Assembly (NCBI GenBank): GCA_015065165.1
Contig: SVQU01000011.1
Location: 1-56,766 of the forward strand
DNA: 56,766 nt
Source: Oscillospiraceae bacterium
GTDB lineage: Bacteria; Bacillota; Clostridia; Oscillospirales; CAG-382
Direction: 5' to 3'
Position 1 is the stretch's first letter. Each line of letters starts with the position of its first letter. Both the position numbers and the translations under genes were made by a program. Shown one piece after another: positions 32,463-41,444 of the stretch. A model generated the notes under the pieces. It saw only the letters and a list, made by a program, of their open reading frames with translations. It was not told where the DNA came from and made no database searches.

Positions 32463-33230
32463 ATGAAAGATAAACGTTACCCGAAAACCGAGGCTGTTCC
32501 CGAAGGATTGTTTATCGGCAGAAATGCCGTTATGGAGCTTTTAAAGAGCGAACGCTCGGTAGATAGAATATATATGCGTTCGGATTCTGCCGAACCTGTT
32601 TTGAAAAATATCTATAACCGCGCTGCGGAAAAGGGAATTCCTGTTGTGGAAACCGACCCCCGCCGTCTTGATAAGCTCGCCGAGGGCGGAATGCATCAAG
32701 GTGTAATTGCAGTTGCGGCGGAAACCGATTATATGTCGGTGGAAGAGCTTTACGAGCTCACCTCCGATGCCGGTAAAACTCCTTTTTACCTTATTTGCGA
32801 CGGTATAAACGACCCGCACAACCTCGGCGCGCTTATCCGAAGCGCCAACTGCGCGGGTGTTAACGGGGTTATTATCCCCAAGCGCCGTTCTGTCGGCGTT
32901 AACGGTACAGTTGCAAGGTCAAGCGCAGGCGCAGTGTTTGCTATGCCTATTGCCCGTGTACCTAATTTGGCAGCGGCAGTTCGTTATCTTAAAGAAAAAG
33001 GTGTTTGGATTTGGGCCGTTGAGGCAGGCGGAAAGCCCTATTATGAACAGGATTTCAAGGGTTCCTGCGCGCTTATCTTGGGCAGTGAGGGCGAGGGTGT
33101 GTCCGAGCTGTTAAAAAAAGAAAGCGATTTTATCGCAGGTATTCCTATGTATGGCAGTGTAAACTCATTAAATGTTTCAAATGCAGGCGCAATCGTTATG
33201 TTTGAAGCGGCGAAACAGCGTAATAATTAA
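32463..33230 (+). CDS. rlmB: 23S rRNA (guanosine-2'-O-)-methyltransferase RlmB
   Basis: 255 residues, SpoU/TrmH family, RlmB group. An N-terminal substrate-binding part (FIGRNAVMELLKSERSV) is followed by the knotted SPOUT domain with its three signatures: NDPHNLGALIRSA (motif 1), LGSEGEGVS (motif 2) and IPMYGSVNSLNVSNAGAIVMFEA (motif 3). It would methylate the 2'-OH of a guanosine in 23S rRNA. It is close to the next gene (16 bases), so the two may be co-transcribed. Confidence 0.92.
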   Translation: MKDKRYPKTEAVPEGLFIGRNAVMELLKSERSVDRIYMRSDSAEPVLKNIYNRAAEKGIPVVETDPRRLDKLAEGGMHQGVIAVAAETDYMSVEELYELTSDAGKTPFYLICDGINDPHNLGALIRSANCAGVNGVIIPKRRSVGVNGTVARSSAGAVFAMPIARVPNLAAAVRYLKEKGVWIWAVEAGGKPYYEQDFKGSCALILGSEGEGVSELLKKESDFIAGIPMYGSVNSLNVSNAGAIVMFEAAKQRNN

Positions 33231-33246
33231 AAAGCAGGTGTTATAA

Positions 33247-35766
33247 ATGTCCTCTAAAAAGGATACCCCTAAAATAGATATATTAGATTTACTTCGCGAT
33301 GCGTCGGAACAAAATGACGCCGATAAAAAGGCGAAATCTTTGGTGGTGAGCGCTTATGAAGAAAAGCCGTCTGCCAACAACGAAGCATCAAAGACTAAAA
33401 AACGCACAAAGGTTACAAAACGCATAAATGCAGAAACGGCAGAGCTTATTGACCAATACAGCACTCACCGTGATGACAAGCCTTTAAGCGATACACAGAA
33501 GCTTCGCGCAAAGCTTGCAGAACAAAATGCAAATTCCGAGCTTTTGGGTTATCTTTCCGAGGAAAATAAGCCCAATAACAGCGAACGCGTGGATAAGCTT
33601 TACGAAATGATTAACGATGCCCGCACCCGCACGATGAGCGACGGCGAAAAGCAACCTCCCGCAGGTATTCTCGGTACAAGCCGTTTTTCCGACGAGGCTG
33701 AAATTCCTACCGAAAAGGAATATACACAGGAGCAGATGTTCCCCTTGGGCGACACTCTTCATTTCGAAGAAGCCGAAGATGACCACGAGGTTGCAAGCTA
33801 CGATTCCGATTATGAAAAACTTAGCGAAAAACTGTCCAACCGCGAAATTACCTTCGACGGTGATGAAGAAAGCGAGGGACAGGTTAAGTTCGATACCGAC
33901 GGTAACGATTTGGCGTTGGTTGGCGGAGAAGAGCTTGACGAAACCGATATAAATCTGCGCCTCGCCTTTGAAATGATGGATGATGAGAACGGCGCGCTGG
34001 AAAAAATAGCAAAGAAAAACCGAGAAACACGCAAATCCGTTACCGCCGATGAGGTTTCGGTTAAATATTCCTCCCGCGAGCAGAATTCTATGATTGCCGC
34101 GGTTTACAGAAAGCGTATGCGTGCTTCATTCTGGCGAATGGTTTTGGTTTCTTTGCTTACGTTGGGTATTTTGTTCTTGGAACTGGCTACAATCGACAGC
34201 ACGGTTCATAACGATTATACCAAGCAGGGCACCTACGGTATTCTTTATATACTTATCGACCTTCAGTTGCTGTTCTTCATCGGCATAACCTTGATGTCTG
34301 CTATCAAAAACGGATTCAGGGCGATATTTAAGTTCAGGTTAAATACCGAAAGCTTGCTGGTTGTGGCAATATTCTTTGCCGCGGCGTATTCCTTGGTTCA
34401 ACTGTTTACCGACCCTAATTCTGCCGATTTGAAGCTATATAATCTTCCTGCGGCTTTTGCATCGGTTTGTTATTCGATTTCCACCTATATGTGCGCTCGT
34501 AAGGATTATAAATGCTTCAGAGTCCTCGCATCGAAACGTCCTAAATATGCCGCTTGCGAGCTTACCGGCGGTACACGCGAGGCGGATGAGTTTTATAAGT
34601 ATCTTTTCGAGGATAGCGATATTTATACGGTGAAACGCGCAAAGTTTGTCGACGGATTTGTAGAAAGAACCGAAAATCCTTCGAAGTTTGAATCTGTATA
34701 TAATTTTATCGTTCCCGTTGTGTTCTTCGCGGGGGTGGTATTGTTTGCAATAATGAGTATTATGGGCAGCAGTGTTGTGGATGCCTATTCGGCGTTCTCC
34801 ATAATTCTCGCGGCAAGTGTTCCTGCATCTTCATTCTTTATGATAAGCCTTCCTGTTATCGCGGCAAACCGTATCGGCGCAAAGCATTCTGCGGCATTTA
34901 TCGGTAACGATGTTGCCGAGGAATATGCCTCTGCATCGGTTTTGTCCTTTGCGGATACCGAGGTGTATCCCTCTAATTTGGTTAAAATTACCAACATTCG
35001 TATGTACGGCGACTATCGTATAGATATGGTTATTACCGACCTTGCCAAGGTGTTTGGTTATGTCGGCGGTCCTCTTTCCAAGGTTTTGGCGGCTACTCTT
35101 AACAATTCTGTTGAAAAACCCTCGATGGTGAGAGTTATCGAAAGTGCCACCGACGGCTTGTGCGTTGCTATGGAAGGGCATAACTATTTCTTGGGTAAAC
35201 GCTCGTATATGCGCCGTTACCGCTTCGAATGTCCCGTGGATGAGGGGGATGACTCCTTCGAACGCGGCGTCGGCTCGGTTATGTACGTGGTAATAGATGA
35301 AAAACTTGCGGCGAAGCTCTATATTAAATATGAAGTTAACCCCTTGTTCGATTCGCTTCTTAAAGATATGTACCGCGCAGGTCTTTGCCTTGGTATTAAA
35401 ACTCTTGACCCGAACATTAACAACGAAATGATAAATTCTGCAATAAAATTCCGCAAATGCCCTGTTTCGGTGCTTCGCGGTAATTCTCCCGAGGAGGTTG
35501 CAGGCGAGGTTGAACGTGTAAACAGCGGTATCGTATGTAATTCTTCCTTGCACTATTTCTTAAAAATGTTTGCCTTGTGCGATAAAGCAAGACACATAAC
35601 CAAGAGCAACGTTATAATCAGCGTGATCAGTGTGTTCCTTTCCTTCGGCGCGGTTGCGTTTCTTGCTATCGCCGGTGGTATAGGTGCTGTTACCTCGGTT
35701 CACGCCGTTGCTTTTCAGCTTTTCTGGATGCTTCCCGTGTGGCTGATATCATATTTGATGATGTAA
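33247..35766 (+). CDS. Degenerate P-type ATPase-like membrane protein without phosphorylation site
   Basis: 839 residues. About 285 N-terminal residues are acidic and disordered. Membrane helices at about 297-318, 328-350, 368-386, 487-507 and 515-541 follow, then a cytoplasmic part and two final helices (about 785-835). The segment VPASSFFMISLPVIAANRIGAKHSAA, then AEEYASASVLSFADTEVYPS, aligns with the run of P1B-type ATPases leading to DKTGTLT, but the catalytic Asp-Lys-Thr-Gly-Thr is ADTEVYP. The N-domain-like ATDGLCVAMEGHNYFLGKRSY and P-domain-like AGLCLGIKTLDPN are recognisable, while the TGD and GDGxND motifs are lost. It cannot be an ordinary ion pump; I infer a pseudo-enzyme with structural or sensing use. 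It lies 16 bases after rlmB. Confidence 0.72.
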   Translation: MSSKKDTPKIDILDLLRDASEQNDADKKAKSLVVSAYEEKPSANNEASKTKKRTKVTKRINAETAELIDQYSTHRDDKPLSDTQKLRAKLAEQNANSELLGYLSEENKPNNSERVDKLYEMINDARTRTMSDGEKQPPAGILGTSRFSDEAEIPTEKEYTQEQMFPLGDTLHFEEAEDDHEVASYDSDYEKLSEKLSNREITFDGDEESEGQVKFDTDGNDLALVGGEELDETDINLRLAFEMMDDENGALEKIAKKNRETRKSVTADEVSVKYSSREQNSMIAAVYRKRMRASFWRMVLVSLLTLGILFLELATIDSTVHNDYTKQGTYGILYILIDLQLLFFIGITLMSAIKNGFRAIFKFRLNTESLLVVAIFFAAAYSLVQLFTDPNSADLKLYNLPAAFASVCYSISTYMCARKDYKCFRVLASKRPKYAACELTGGTREADEFYKYLFEDSDIYTVKRAKFVDGFVERTENPSKFESVYNFIVPVVFFAGVVLFAIMSIMGSSVVDAYSAFSIILAASVPASSFFMISLPVIAANRIGAKHSAAFIGNDVAEEYASASVLSFADTEVYPSNLVKITNIRMYGDYRIDMVITDLAKVFGYVGGPLSKVLAATLNNSVEKPSMVRVIESATDGLCVAMEGHNYFLGKRSYMRRYRFECPVDEGDDSFERGVGSVMYVVIDEKLAAKLYIKYEVNPLFDSLLKDMYRAGLCLGIKTLDPNINNEMINSAIKFRKCPVSVLRGNSPEEVAGEVERVNSGIVCNSSLHYFLKMFALCDKARHITKSNVIISVISVFLSFGAVAFLAIAGGIGAVTSVHAVAFQLFWMLPVWLISYLMM

Positions 35767-35821
35767 AATTAACAAAATGCGAATTTTTTGGTAAATTGGC
35801 ATAAAAAAATCGAATTTGCCC

Positions 35822-35850
35822 TTGATTATTTTTCTCCTTTGGTGTATAAT
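35822..35850 (+). promoter_or_regulatory. Promoter of the EF-G paralogue
   Basis: TTGATT (35822-35827), 17-base spacer and TATAAT (35845-35850), about 40 bases before the start codon. Confidence 0.65.
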
Positions 35851-35890
35851 ACACGTGTTGTATCACTATAGTAATGGAGGAAAACACATT

Positions 35891-37924
35891 ATGGCTAATT
35901 TCACATCATCTCAACTTAGAAACATTTGCCTTGTTGGGCATAGCGGCGATGGTAAAACATCTTTTGCCGAAGCCATGTTATATCTTGCGAAAGTTACAGA
36001 TAGATTAGGTAAACCCTCCGACGGCAACACTGTCTGCGACTTTGACCCTGAAGAAGTAAAAAGACAATATTCTATATCCACTGCTCTCGCGAGCCTTGAA
36101 TGGAAGGGTACCAAGATAAATATTCTTGACACTCCCGGTATGTTCGGCTTTGCGGGCGAAGCAAAGGCGGCTGCTACTGTTGCGGCAAGTACGGTTATCG
36201 TAGTAGACGCAAAAAGCGGTTGTAAGGTTGGCACAGAGCTTGCTTGGGAATTTTCCGCAGGTAAGCCTAAGGCTTTCTTCGTAAATAAGATTGACGACGA
36301 AAACTCCAACTTTGAAAAAACCTTTGCGGGCTTGCGCGAACAGTTCGGTAATACCGTTTGTCCTTTGCTCATTCCCTTTAACGAGGGTACGGGCGAGGTT
36401 GGCTTGTATAACCTTATCACTGATGAAGTATTCACCTGCGAAAAAGGTACGGGCAAACGTATAGAAACCACTCTTCCTGCAGAGTATCAATCTAAAATTG
36501 ATGAATATAAGGTTGCGTTAACCGAATCTCTTGCTCTTACCAGCGAAGAGCTTATGGAAAAATTCCTTATGGAAGAACCCTTTACCGAAGAAGAAAAGCA
36601 CGAAGCGCTTAACTCCGGATTGCTCAGCGGCGATATAGCGCCTGTTTTCTGCGGTTCGGCTCTTCAGCTTTCCGGCATCCGTTTCTTCCTTGATACCGCC
36701 GCTGCGGCTTTCGTATCTCCTTTGGAGGCTATGAAGACTGCCGACGAAAACGGTGAAACCCGTTTGTTCGTGTTCAAGAGCCTTTCCGATAACTTCGGCA
36801 AAAAGATATTCTTTAAGGTTATGAACGGCAAACTTACCAAAGACCAGATTCTTAATAATATTACCAACGGTACCCAGGAAAAATTCTCTAAGGTTTGTAC
36901 CTGCGTCGGTAAGAAGGAAATTGAAGTTTCCGAGCTTATCACAGGTGATATCGGTTATGCGGTTAAGCTGGCTAACACCAACGTTAACGATACTCTCGTT
37001 GCAGGTGCTACCGGCGAAGAATTTAAAAAGGTTGCATTCCCCGCGCCTTACTACACGATGGCTATTAAGCCCTCATCCAAGAATGATGAAGATAAGCTTT
37101 CCGCAGGTATTACAAAGCTTCTCGAGGAAGATCCCACCCTGCGTTTCGTAAACAATTCCGAAACAAAACAGCTTACCGTTTCGGGCTTGGGCGATATCCA
37201 TTTGGACGTTGTTTGTGCAAAACTTAAAACCCGCTATGGCGTTTCTGCAGAACTTTTCGAGCCGAAGATTGCCTACCGCGAAGCCATCAAGAAGAGCGTT
37301 GCGGTTGAAGGTAAGCATAAAAAACAATCGGGCGGTTCTGGTCAGTACGGCCACGTAAAAATTACCTTCTCCCCCGGCGAAGAGGATGGACTTACCTTTA
37401 CCCAAAGCGTTGTTGGCGGTAACGTTCCCAAAAACTACTATCCTGCCGTTGAAAAGGGCTTGCAGGAAGCTATGCTCAAGGGTGTTCTTGCGGGCTTCCC
37501 CATGGCTAACCTTAAGGCAGATTTGTTCGACGGTTCTTACCACCCCGTTGACTCTAATGAAATTTCCTTTAAACTTGCGGCAAAGCTTGCTTATAAAGAG
37601 GGCTTGCCCAAGGCTAATCCGGTAATTCTCGAACCTGTTGGTTATTTACAGTGTACTATTCCCACTTCCTATTCCGGCGATATAATGGGCGACGTAAGTA
37701 AACGTCGTGGCAGAATTATGGGTATGAGCGAAAGCACCCGTAAAGGCTATACCGTTATCGAAGCCGAAATCCCCTCTGCGGAAATGACGGTTTATGCCGT
37801 TCAACTTCGCGCAATGACACAGGGCAGAGGTACTTATACCTTTGAATTCGTAAGATACGAAGAGGTTCCTGCAGAGATTGCTCAGAAGGTTATCGCAGAA
37901 GCGAAAAATAATGAAGAAGAATAG
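35891..37924 (+). CDS. EF-G-like translational GTPase (EF-G2/FusA-like paralogue)
   Basis: 677 residues from the ATG at 35891 (ATGGAGG upstream); the longer frame from 35816 includes non-coding sequence. Elongation factor G-type domains are present: a GTPase with P-loop GHSGDGKTS (16-24), DTPG (about 82) and NKID (about 136), then EF-G domains II-V with GLGDIHLDVV and KSVAVEGKHKKQSGGSGQYGHV. The loop GHSGDGKTS differs from the GHIDAGKTT of the main EF-G, so this is a paralogue of the kind often found as a second fusA in Clostridia. Its task (translocation, recycling or stress) is unknown. Confidence 0.85.
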   Translation: MANFTSSQLRNICLVGHSGDGKTSFAEAMLYLAKVTDRLGKPSDGNTVCDFDPEEVKRQYSISTALASLEWKGTKINILDTPGMFGFAGEAKAAATVAASTVIVVDAKSGCKVGTELAWEFSAGKPKAFFVNKIDDENSNFEKTFAGLREQFGNTVCPLLIPFNEGTGEVGLYNLITDEVFTCEKGTGKRIETTLPAEYQSKIDEYKVALTESLALTSEELMEKFLMEEPFTEEEKHEALNSGLLSGDIAPVFCGSALQLSGIRFFLDTAAAAFVSPLEAMKTADENGETRLFVFKSLSDNFGKKIFFKVMNGKLTKDQILNNITNGTQEKFSKVCTCVGKKEIEVSELITGDIGYAVKLANTNVNDTLVAGATGEEFKKVAFPAPYYTMAIKPSSKNDEDKLSAGITKLLEEDPTLRFVNNSETKQLTVSGLGDIHLDVVCAKLKTRYGVSAELFEPKIAYREAIKKSVAVEGKHKKQSGGSGQYGHVKITFSPGEEDGLTFTQSVVGGNVPKNYYPAVEKGLQEAMLKGVLAGFPMANLKADLFDGSYHPVDSNEISFKLAAKLAYKEGLPKANPVILEPVGYLQCTIPTSYSGDIMGDVSKRRGRIMGMSESTRKGYTVIEAEIPSAEMTVYAVQLRAMTQGRGTYTFEFVRYEEVPAEIAQKVIAEAKNNEEE

Positions 37925-37926
37925 TC

Positions 37927-37955
37927 TTGCAATTGTGAAAAAAATAGTGTATAAT
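37927..37955 (+). promoter_or_regulatory. Promoter of the AlgX-like lipoprotein
   Basis: TTGCAA (37927-37932), 17-base spacer and TATAAT (37950-37955), about 53 bases before the start codon. Confidence 0.6.
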
Positions 37956-38007
37956 GGATAAGTCAGTAATGATTTTATTCTGAATTCTCAAAAAGTGAGG
38001 CTTTGAA

Positions 38008-39444
38008 ATGAAACTCAATGTTAACAAAATCCGTCGAATGGCCTTTTTGCTTGGCCTTGTGATGTTGCTTTCCGTGGTGTGCGCATCCTGCGTTAATTTG
38101 GATAACGTAGATGAAGTAAACCCCAGGTCTGCTTTAGCGGAGGAATCCAAAGACACCGACGTTAGCGACGAAGAAATTGTAATTCCCGAGGGCACAACTA
38201 ACCTGCCCGAAATTGCAACGGTGGTTAATTCTGCTCCCTACACTATCGCTGTCAGCGGTAAGTGCGAAAAGGATGCGGTTATCCGTGTTACCGGCGGTAA
38301 AGAAGATGCCGAAACGGTTGCTAACGGCGAATACTTCATTATCAAAGTTGACCTTGCCGGAAAGAACGACCTTTTAAAGGTTAGCGCTCAAGCAGAGGGG
38401 AAGGACGAATCGCCCAAGGTTGAATTGCGCCCTAACTATGATGCTACCGCGCAGAACCGTCTTGATGGCAACAGCGTTTCTGTGGGCGTAAATTCTCGCT
38501 TGTATTTCGACAAGATGGAAATTGACGCTACCGCTAAGAACCTTTACACCGAATCTCAGTTGAAGGATATCAAGACCTACGTTAACTCTGCGGCATCCAG
38601 TTATTATTATGACCGTGCAAAGGGACAGCCCGTTGAGCTTATCTACGTTCTTGTTCCTAATGTAACAACCATTTATCCCGATGTTTTGCCTGTTAAATCC
38701 GAGGAATACACCATTTATGATCAGGTGCTTTCTGCTTTGAATGAAACTCAGGCTACCGTTGTGGATATGCGCGCGATTTTCGAATCCTTGCGCGATGACA
38801 AAACCGTTAACGAAACCTACGGCGGTCTATACCGCGTTACCGATAGCTCCCTCACCGATTACGGCGCATACCTTACCTATAAGGAAATTATGACCGTAGT
38901 TACAAAGAATTTCCCCGAAGCAGCACCTAAAGCCTTGGAGGATTTCGAATGGTCCACCGTTGATGCAAAGGGTGGCAACCTTGTTAACTATCGCGAGCTT
39001 GACGGCAGCGTTATCGGCGAATCCTTGGTTGTTTCCAAGCCTAAGTTCAGCCTTGCTCTTGGTTCTAACGATGCGGGTACCAGCGCTATCAACTCTCTCC
39101 GTAAATATGTTGACACCGCAAGAAACGATTATAATTTCTTTGTGGAATCCGACGCTGATGATAAGATCAACGGCATTTCCGAGCGTTGGCTTGTCGATAC
39201 CGCGCGCGAGGGTGTAGATCTCCCCAACGCAATCATCTACCGCGATTACAGCTCTCTTGCTTTCACCGATATTCTTGCTGAAAGATTCCAGAAATCCTTG
39301 CTTGTAGAAAGCGGTAACTATAACCTCAACCTTTCCGAGTTAAAGACCTATGCCGCACCCGGCAAAAACGTTGCAGATTACGTTATCGTAATCGTTTCCG
39401 AAGAAAACTTCGACACCGCTTTTAACTCTGCATTGGCAGGCTAA
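38008..39444 (+). CDS. AlgX/DHHW-like lipoprotein, probably inactive SGNH-type
   Basis: 478 residues. A lipoprotein signal ends with VVCASC, whose last Cys (about 30) would be lipidated. An acidic linker and a small beta domain (about 65-150) precede an AlgX/AlgJ/DHHW-like hydrolase fold: RLYFDKMEI, VELIYVLVPNVTTIYPD, VVDMRAIF, LTDYGAYLTYKEIM and IIYRDYSSLAFTDILAERFQKS. In related enzymes the Asp-x-His motif and RDSF serine carry out acyl transfer. Here the corresponding DSSL in VTDSSLTDYGAY has no His and RDSF is RDYS, so activity looks lost. It precedes the polysaccharide operon and may bind or stabilise polymer at the surface. Family assignment is moderate. Confidence 0.65.
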   Translation: MKLNVNKIRRMAFLLGLVMLLSVVCASCVNLDNVDEVNPRSALAEESKDTDVSDEEIVIPEGTTNLPEIATVVNSAPYTIAVSGKCEKDAVIRVTGGKEDAETVANGEYFIIKVDLAGKNDLLKVSAQAEGKDESPKVELRPNYDATAQNRLDGNSVSVGVNSRLYFDKMEIDATAKNLYTESQLKDIKTYVNSAASSYYYDRAKGQPVELIYVLVPNVTTIYPDVLPVKSEEYTIYDQVLSALNETQATVVDMRAIFESLRDDKTVNETYGGLYRVTDSSLTDYGAYLTYKEIMTVVTKNFPEAAPKALEDFEWSTVDAKGGNLVNYRELDGSVIGESLVVSKPKFSLALGSNDAGTSAINSLRKYVDTARNDYNFFVESDADDKINGISERWLVDTAREGVDLPNAIIYRDYSSLAFTDILAERFQKSLLVESGNYNLNLSELKTYAAPGKNVADYVIVIVSEENFDTAFNSALAG

Positions 39445-39453
39445 ATCAAATAT

Positions 39454-39484
39454 AAAGACCGACGTTTACGCGTCGGTCTTTTTG
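39454..39484 (+). terminator. Terminator of the AlgX-like lipoprotein
   Basis: AAAGACCGACG (39454-39464) pairs with CGTCGGTCTTT (39471-39481) and is followed by a T run. Confidence 0.9.
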
Positions 39485-39525
39485 TTCGTTTTGCCCTTGT
39501 GATATACCTGCGGAAGCCTTGTTCT

Positions 39526-39567
39526 GCCATGAGTTCTTGTAAGAACCGTGTTTTTCACGAACATGGC
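39526..39567. other. Compact three-way-junction structure upstream of the polysaccharide operon
   Basis: The 42 bases fold with an outer stem GCCATG/CATGGC (39526-39531 and 39562-39567). It encloses two back-to-back hairpins: GTTCTT-GT-AAGAAC (39533-39546) and CGTG-TTTTT-CACG (39547-39559). It sits 52 bases before the operon's -35 box. It could be a DNA cruciform-type repeat, a protein site, or part of a small RNA. Confidence 0.4.
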
Positions 39568-39618
39568 GAAAAATTGTTGAAAAACACCAAAATATCAGTC
39601 GCAAATGAAAGTATTTGG

Positions 39619-39647
39619 TTGACATTTGCTATATTGAATGGTATAAT
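39619..39647 (+). promoter_or_regulatory. Consensus promoter of the polysaccharide operon
   Basis: TTGACA (39619-39624), 17-base spacer and TATAAT (39642-39647), a perfect match, about 63 bases before the first gene. Confidence 0.75.
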
Positions 39648-39709
39648 TATTATGATTAAAAGTATTCATTTTCCTTTTTGAAAATTTATAGAAATAAAGG
39701 TACTTTGTT

Positions 39710-41437
39710 ATGTATCGAAATTACGTAAAACGGCTCTTGGATTTGGTCTTGGCTTTTCTTGCTTTGGTTGTTTTGGCTATACCTATGCTTATTGTTGCTT
39801 TGGCTGTCAAACTCACTTCTAAGGGGCCGATTTTCTTTTGGCAAAAGCGTGTTGGCTTAAATAAAGAATTTTTTATGATGCCTAAGTTCCGCAGTATGTA
39901 TACCGAAACACCATCGGATATGCCTACCCACCTTTTGCAGGACCCTACGCGTTGGATTACACCTGTGGGCAAGGTTTTAAGAAAAACCTCTTTGGATGAA
40001 TTGCCCCAACTTTTGGTTATACTTACCGGTAAAATGAGCTTCATCGGTCCGCGTCCCGCCCTTTGGAATCAGGACGATTTGGTTGCCGAGCGTGATAAAT
40101 ACGGCGCAAACGACGTTCGCCCCGGTCTTACGGGCTGGGCACAGATTAATGGACGTGATGAATTGCCTATCCCCGTAAAAGCAAAGCTGGACGGCGAGTA
40201 TATTGAAAAACTAAGCTTTTCTATGGACGTTAAGTGCTTTGTAGGTACATTTACCGCCGTTCTTTTCGGCAAGGGCGTTGTGGAGGGCGGTACGGGCGCA
40301 ATGGAAAAATCGGGTGAGTCGGATAGTTCCGAAACCGATTCGGAGGATGCCCCGCAAAAGGATAAATATCTTGTTCTTTCCAACCACTCTTATATGCTGT
40401 GGCAGTTCCGCAGGAAATTGATCGAATCGTTGCTTCAAAAGGGCGAGGTTGTGGTTGCCGTTCCCTTTGGTGAACATATCGAGGATTTTCAAAACCTTGG
40501 CTGTAAAATGATAGACGTTTCTCTTGACCGCAGAGGTATAAATCCCCTTAAAGACGTTAAACTGTACCGCAGTTACGTTAAGTTGCTTAAGGAAGAGAAG
40601 CCCACAACGGTTATCACCTATTCCATTAAGCCTAACGTTTACGGCGGATATGCCTGCCGTCGGTTGGGCATTCCTTATTGCGTGAACGTTCAGGGGTTGG
40701 GCACTGCCTTTCAAAAGCAAGGGCTTGCTCAGCTTGTAACCTTTATGTATAAAACCGCCCTTAAGAAAAGTAAGGTTGTCTTTTTTGAAAACCAAGGCAA
40801 TGCAGATGTTTTTGTTCAAAGAAAAATCATTCCCGAAGACAAAATCTGCCTTTTGCCCGGCGCAGGGGTAAATTTAAAGTATTATGAATATTGCGAATAT
40901 CCCGCAAACGATAAAATCCATTTCCTCTATCTGGGTAGAATTATGAAGGAAAAGGGAATGGACGAGCTTTTCACAGCTGTGCGCGGTCTGTATTCTAATA
41001 ACCCAAACTTCGTTTTGGATTTGGTGGGATTTTTTGAGGATGAATATAAGGAAACGGTTGATGCTTTGGTTTCCGACGGTATCGCGGTTTTCCACGGCTT
41101 CCAAAAGGATCCCCGTCCTTTCTATACTTCGGCAGATTGCGTTGTGCTTCCTTCTTATCACGAGGGTATGAGCAACGTGTTGCTTGAATCGGCGGCTATC
41201 GGCAGACCGATAATCTGCTCGGATATAAACGGCTGTCGCGAAGCAGTGGTGGAAAACGAAAGCGGGTATCTCGTAACCGTTAAAGATGCGTATTCTCTCC
41301 AAACTGCGATGGAAAAGTTCTGTGGCTTGCCCTTTGAGGAACGTAGAGAAATGGGCAAAAGAGGCAGACAGCACGTGGAAGAAAACTTCGATAAAACCGA
41401 CGTGGTGAATAAAACGCTTCAAGCGATTTTGAAATGA
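39710..41437 (+). CDS. Phosphoglycosyl transferase-glycosyltransferase fusion (initiating enzyme)
   Basis: 575 residues and two enzymes in one chain. Residues about 1-195 are a small monotopic phosphoglycosyl transferase (PglC/WcaJ-type). A membrane-embedded helix (about 10-33), the catalytic Asp96-Glu97 in SLDELPQ, FIGPRPAL and RPGLTGWAQINGRD are all seen. It would move a sugar phosphate from a UDP-sugar to undecaprenyl phosphate. An acidic linker (about 196-220, SGESDSSETDSED) leads to a GT4-type glycosyltransferase (about 222-575) with NVQGLGTAF and the C-terminal YHEGMSNVLLES. The fusion would add the second sugar at once. It is the first gene after the promoter. Confidence 0.9.
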   Translation: MYRNYVKRLLDLVLAFLALVVLAIPMLIVALAVKLTSKGPIFFWQKRVGLNKEFFMMPKFRSMYTETPSDMPTHLLQDPTRWITPVGKVLRKTSLDELPQLLVILTGKMSFIGPRPALWNQDDLVAERDKYGANDVRPGLTGWAQINGRDELPIPVKAKLDGEYIEKLSFSMDVKCFVGTFTAVLFGKGVVEGGTGAMEKSGESDSSETDSEDAPQKDKYLVLSNHSYMLWQFRRKLIESLLQKGEVVVAVPFGEHIEDFQNLGCKMIDVSLDRRGINPLKDVKLYRSYVKLLKEEKPTTVITYSIKPNVYGGYACRRLGIPYCVNVQGLGTAFQKQGLAQLVTFMYKTALKKSKVVFFENQGNADVFVQRKIIPEDKICLLPGAGVNLKYYEYCEYPANDKIHFLYLGRIMKEKGMDELFTAVRGLYSNNPNFVLDLVGFFEDEYKETVDALVSDGIAVFHGFQKDPRPFYTSADCVVLPSYHEGMSNVLLESAAIGRPIICSDINGCREAVVENESGYLVTVKDAYSLQTAMEKFCGLPFEERREMGKRGRQHVEENFDKTDVVNKTLQAILK

Positions 41438-41444
41438 TGAATAT

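Noticed and set aside
33247..35766. Functional metal-transporting P-type ATPase
   Set aside because: The DKTGT, TGD and GDGxND motifs needed for catalysis are absent.
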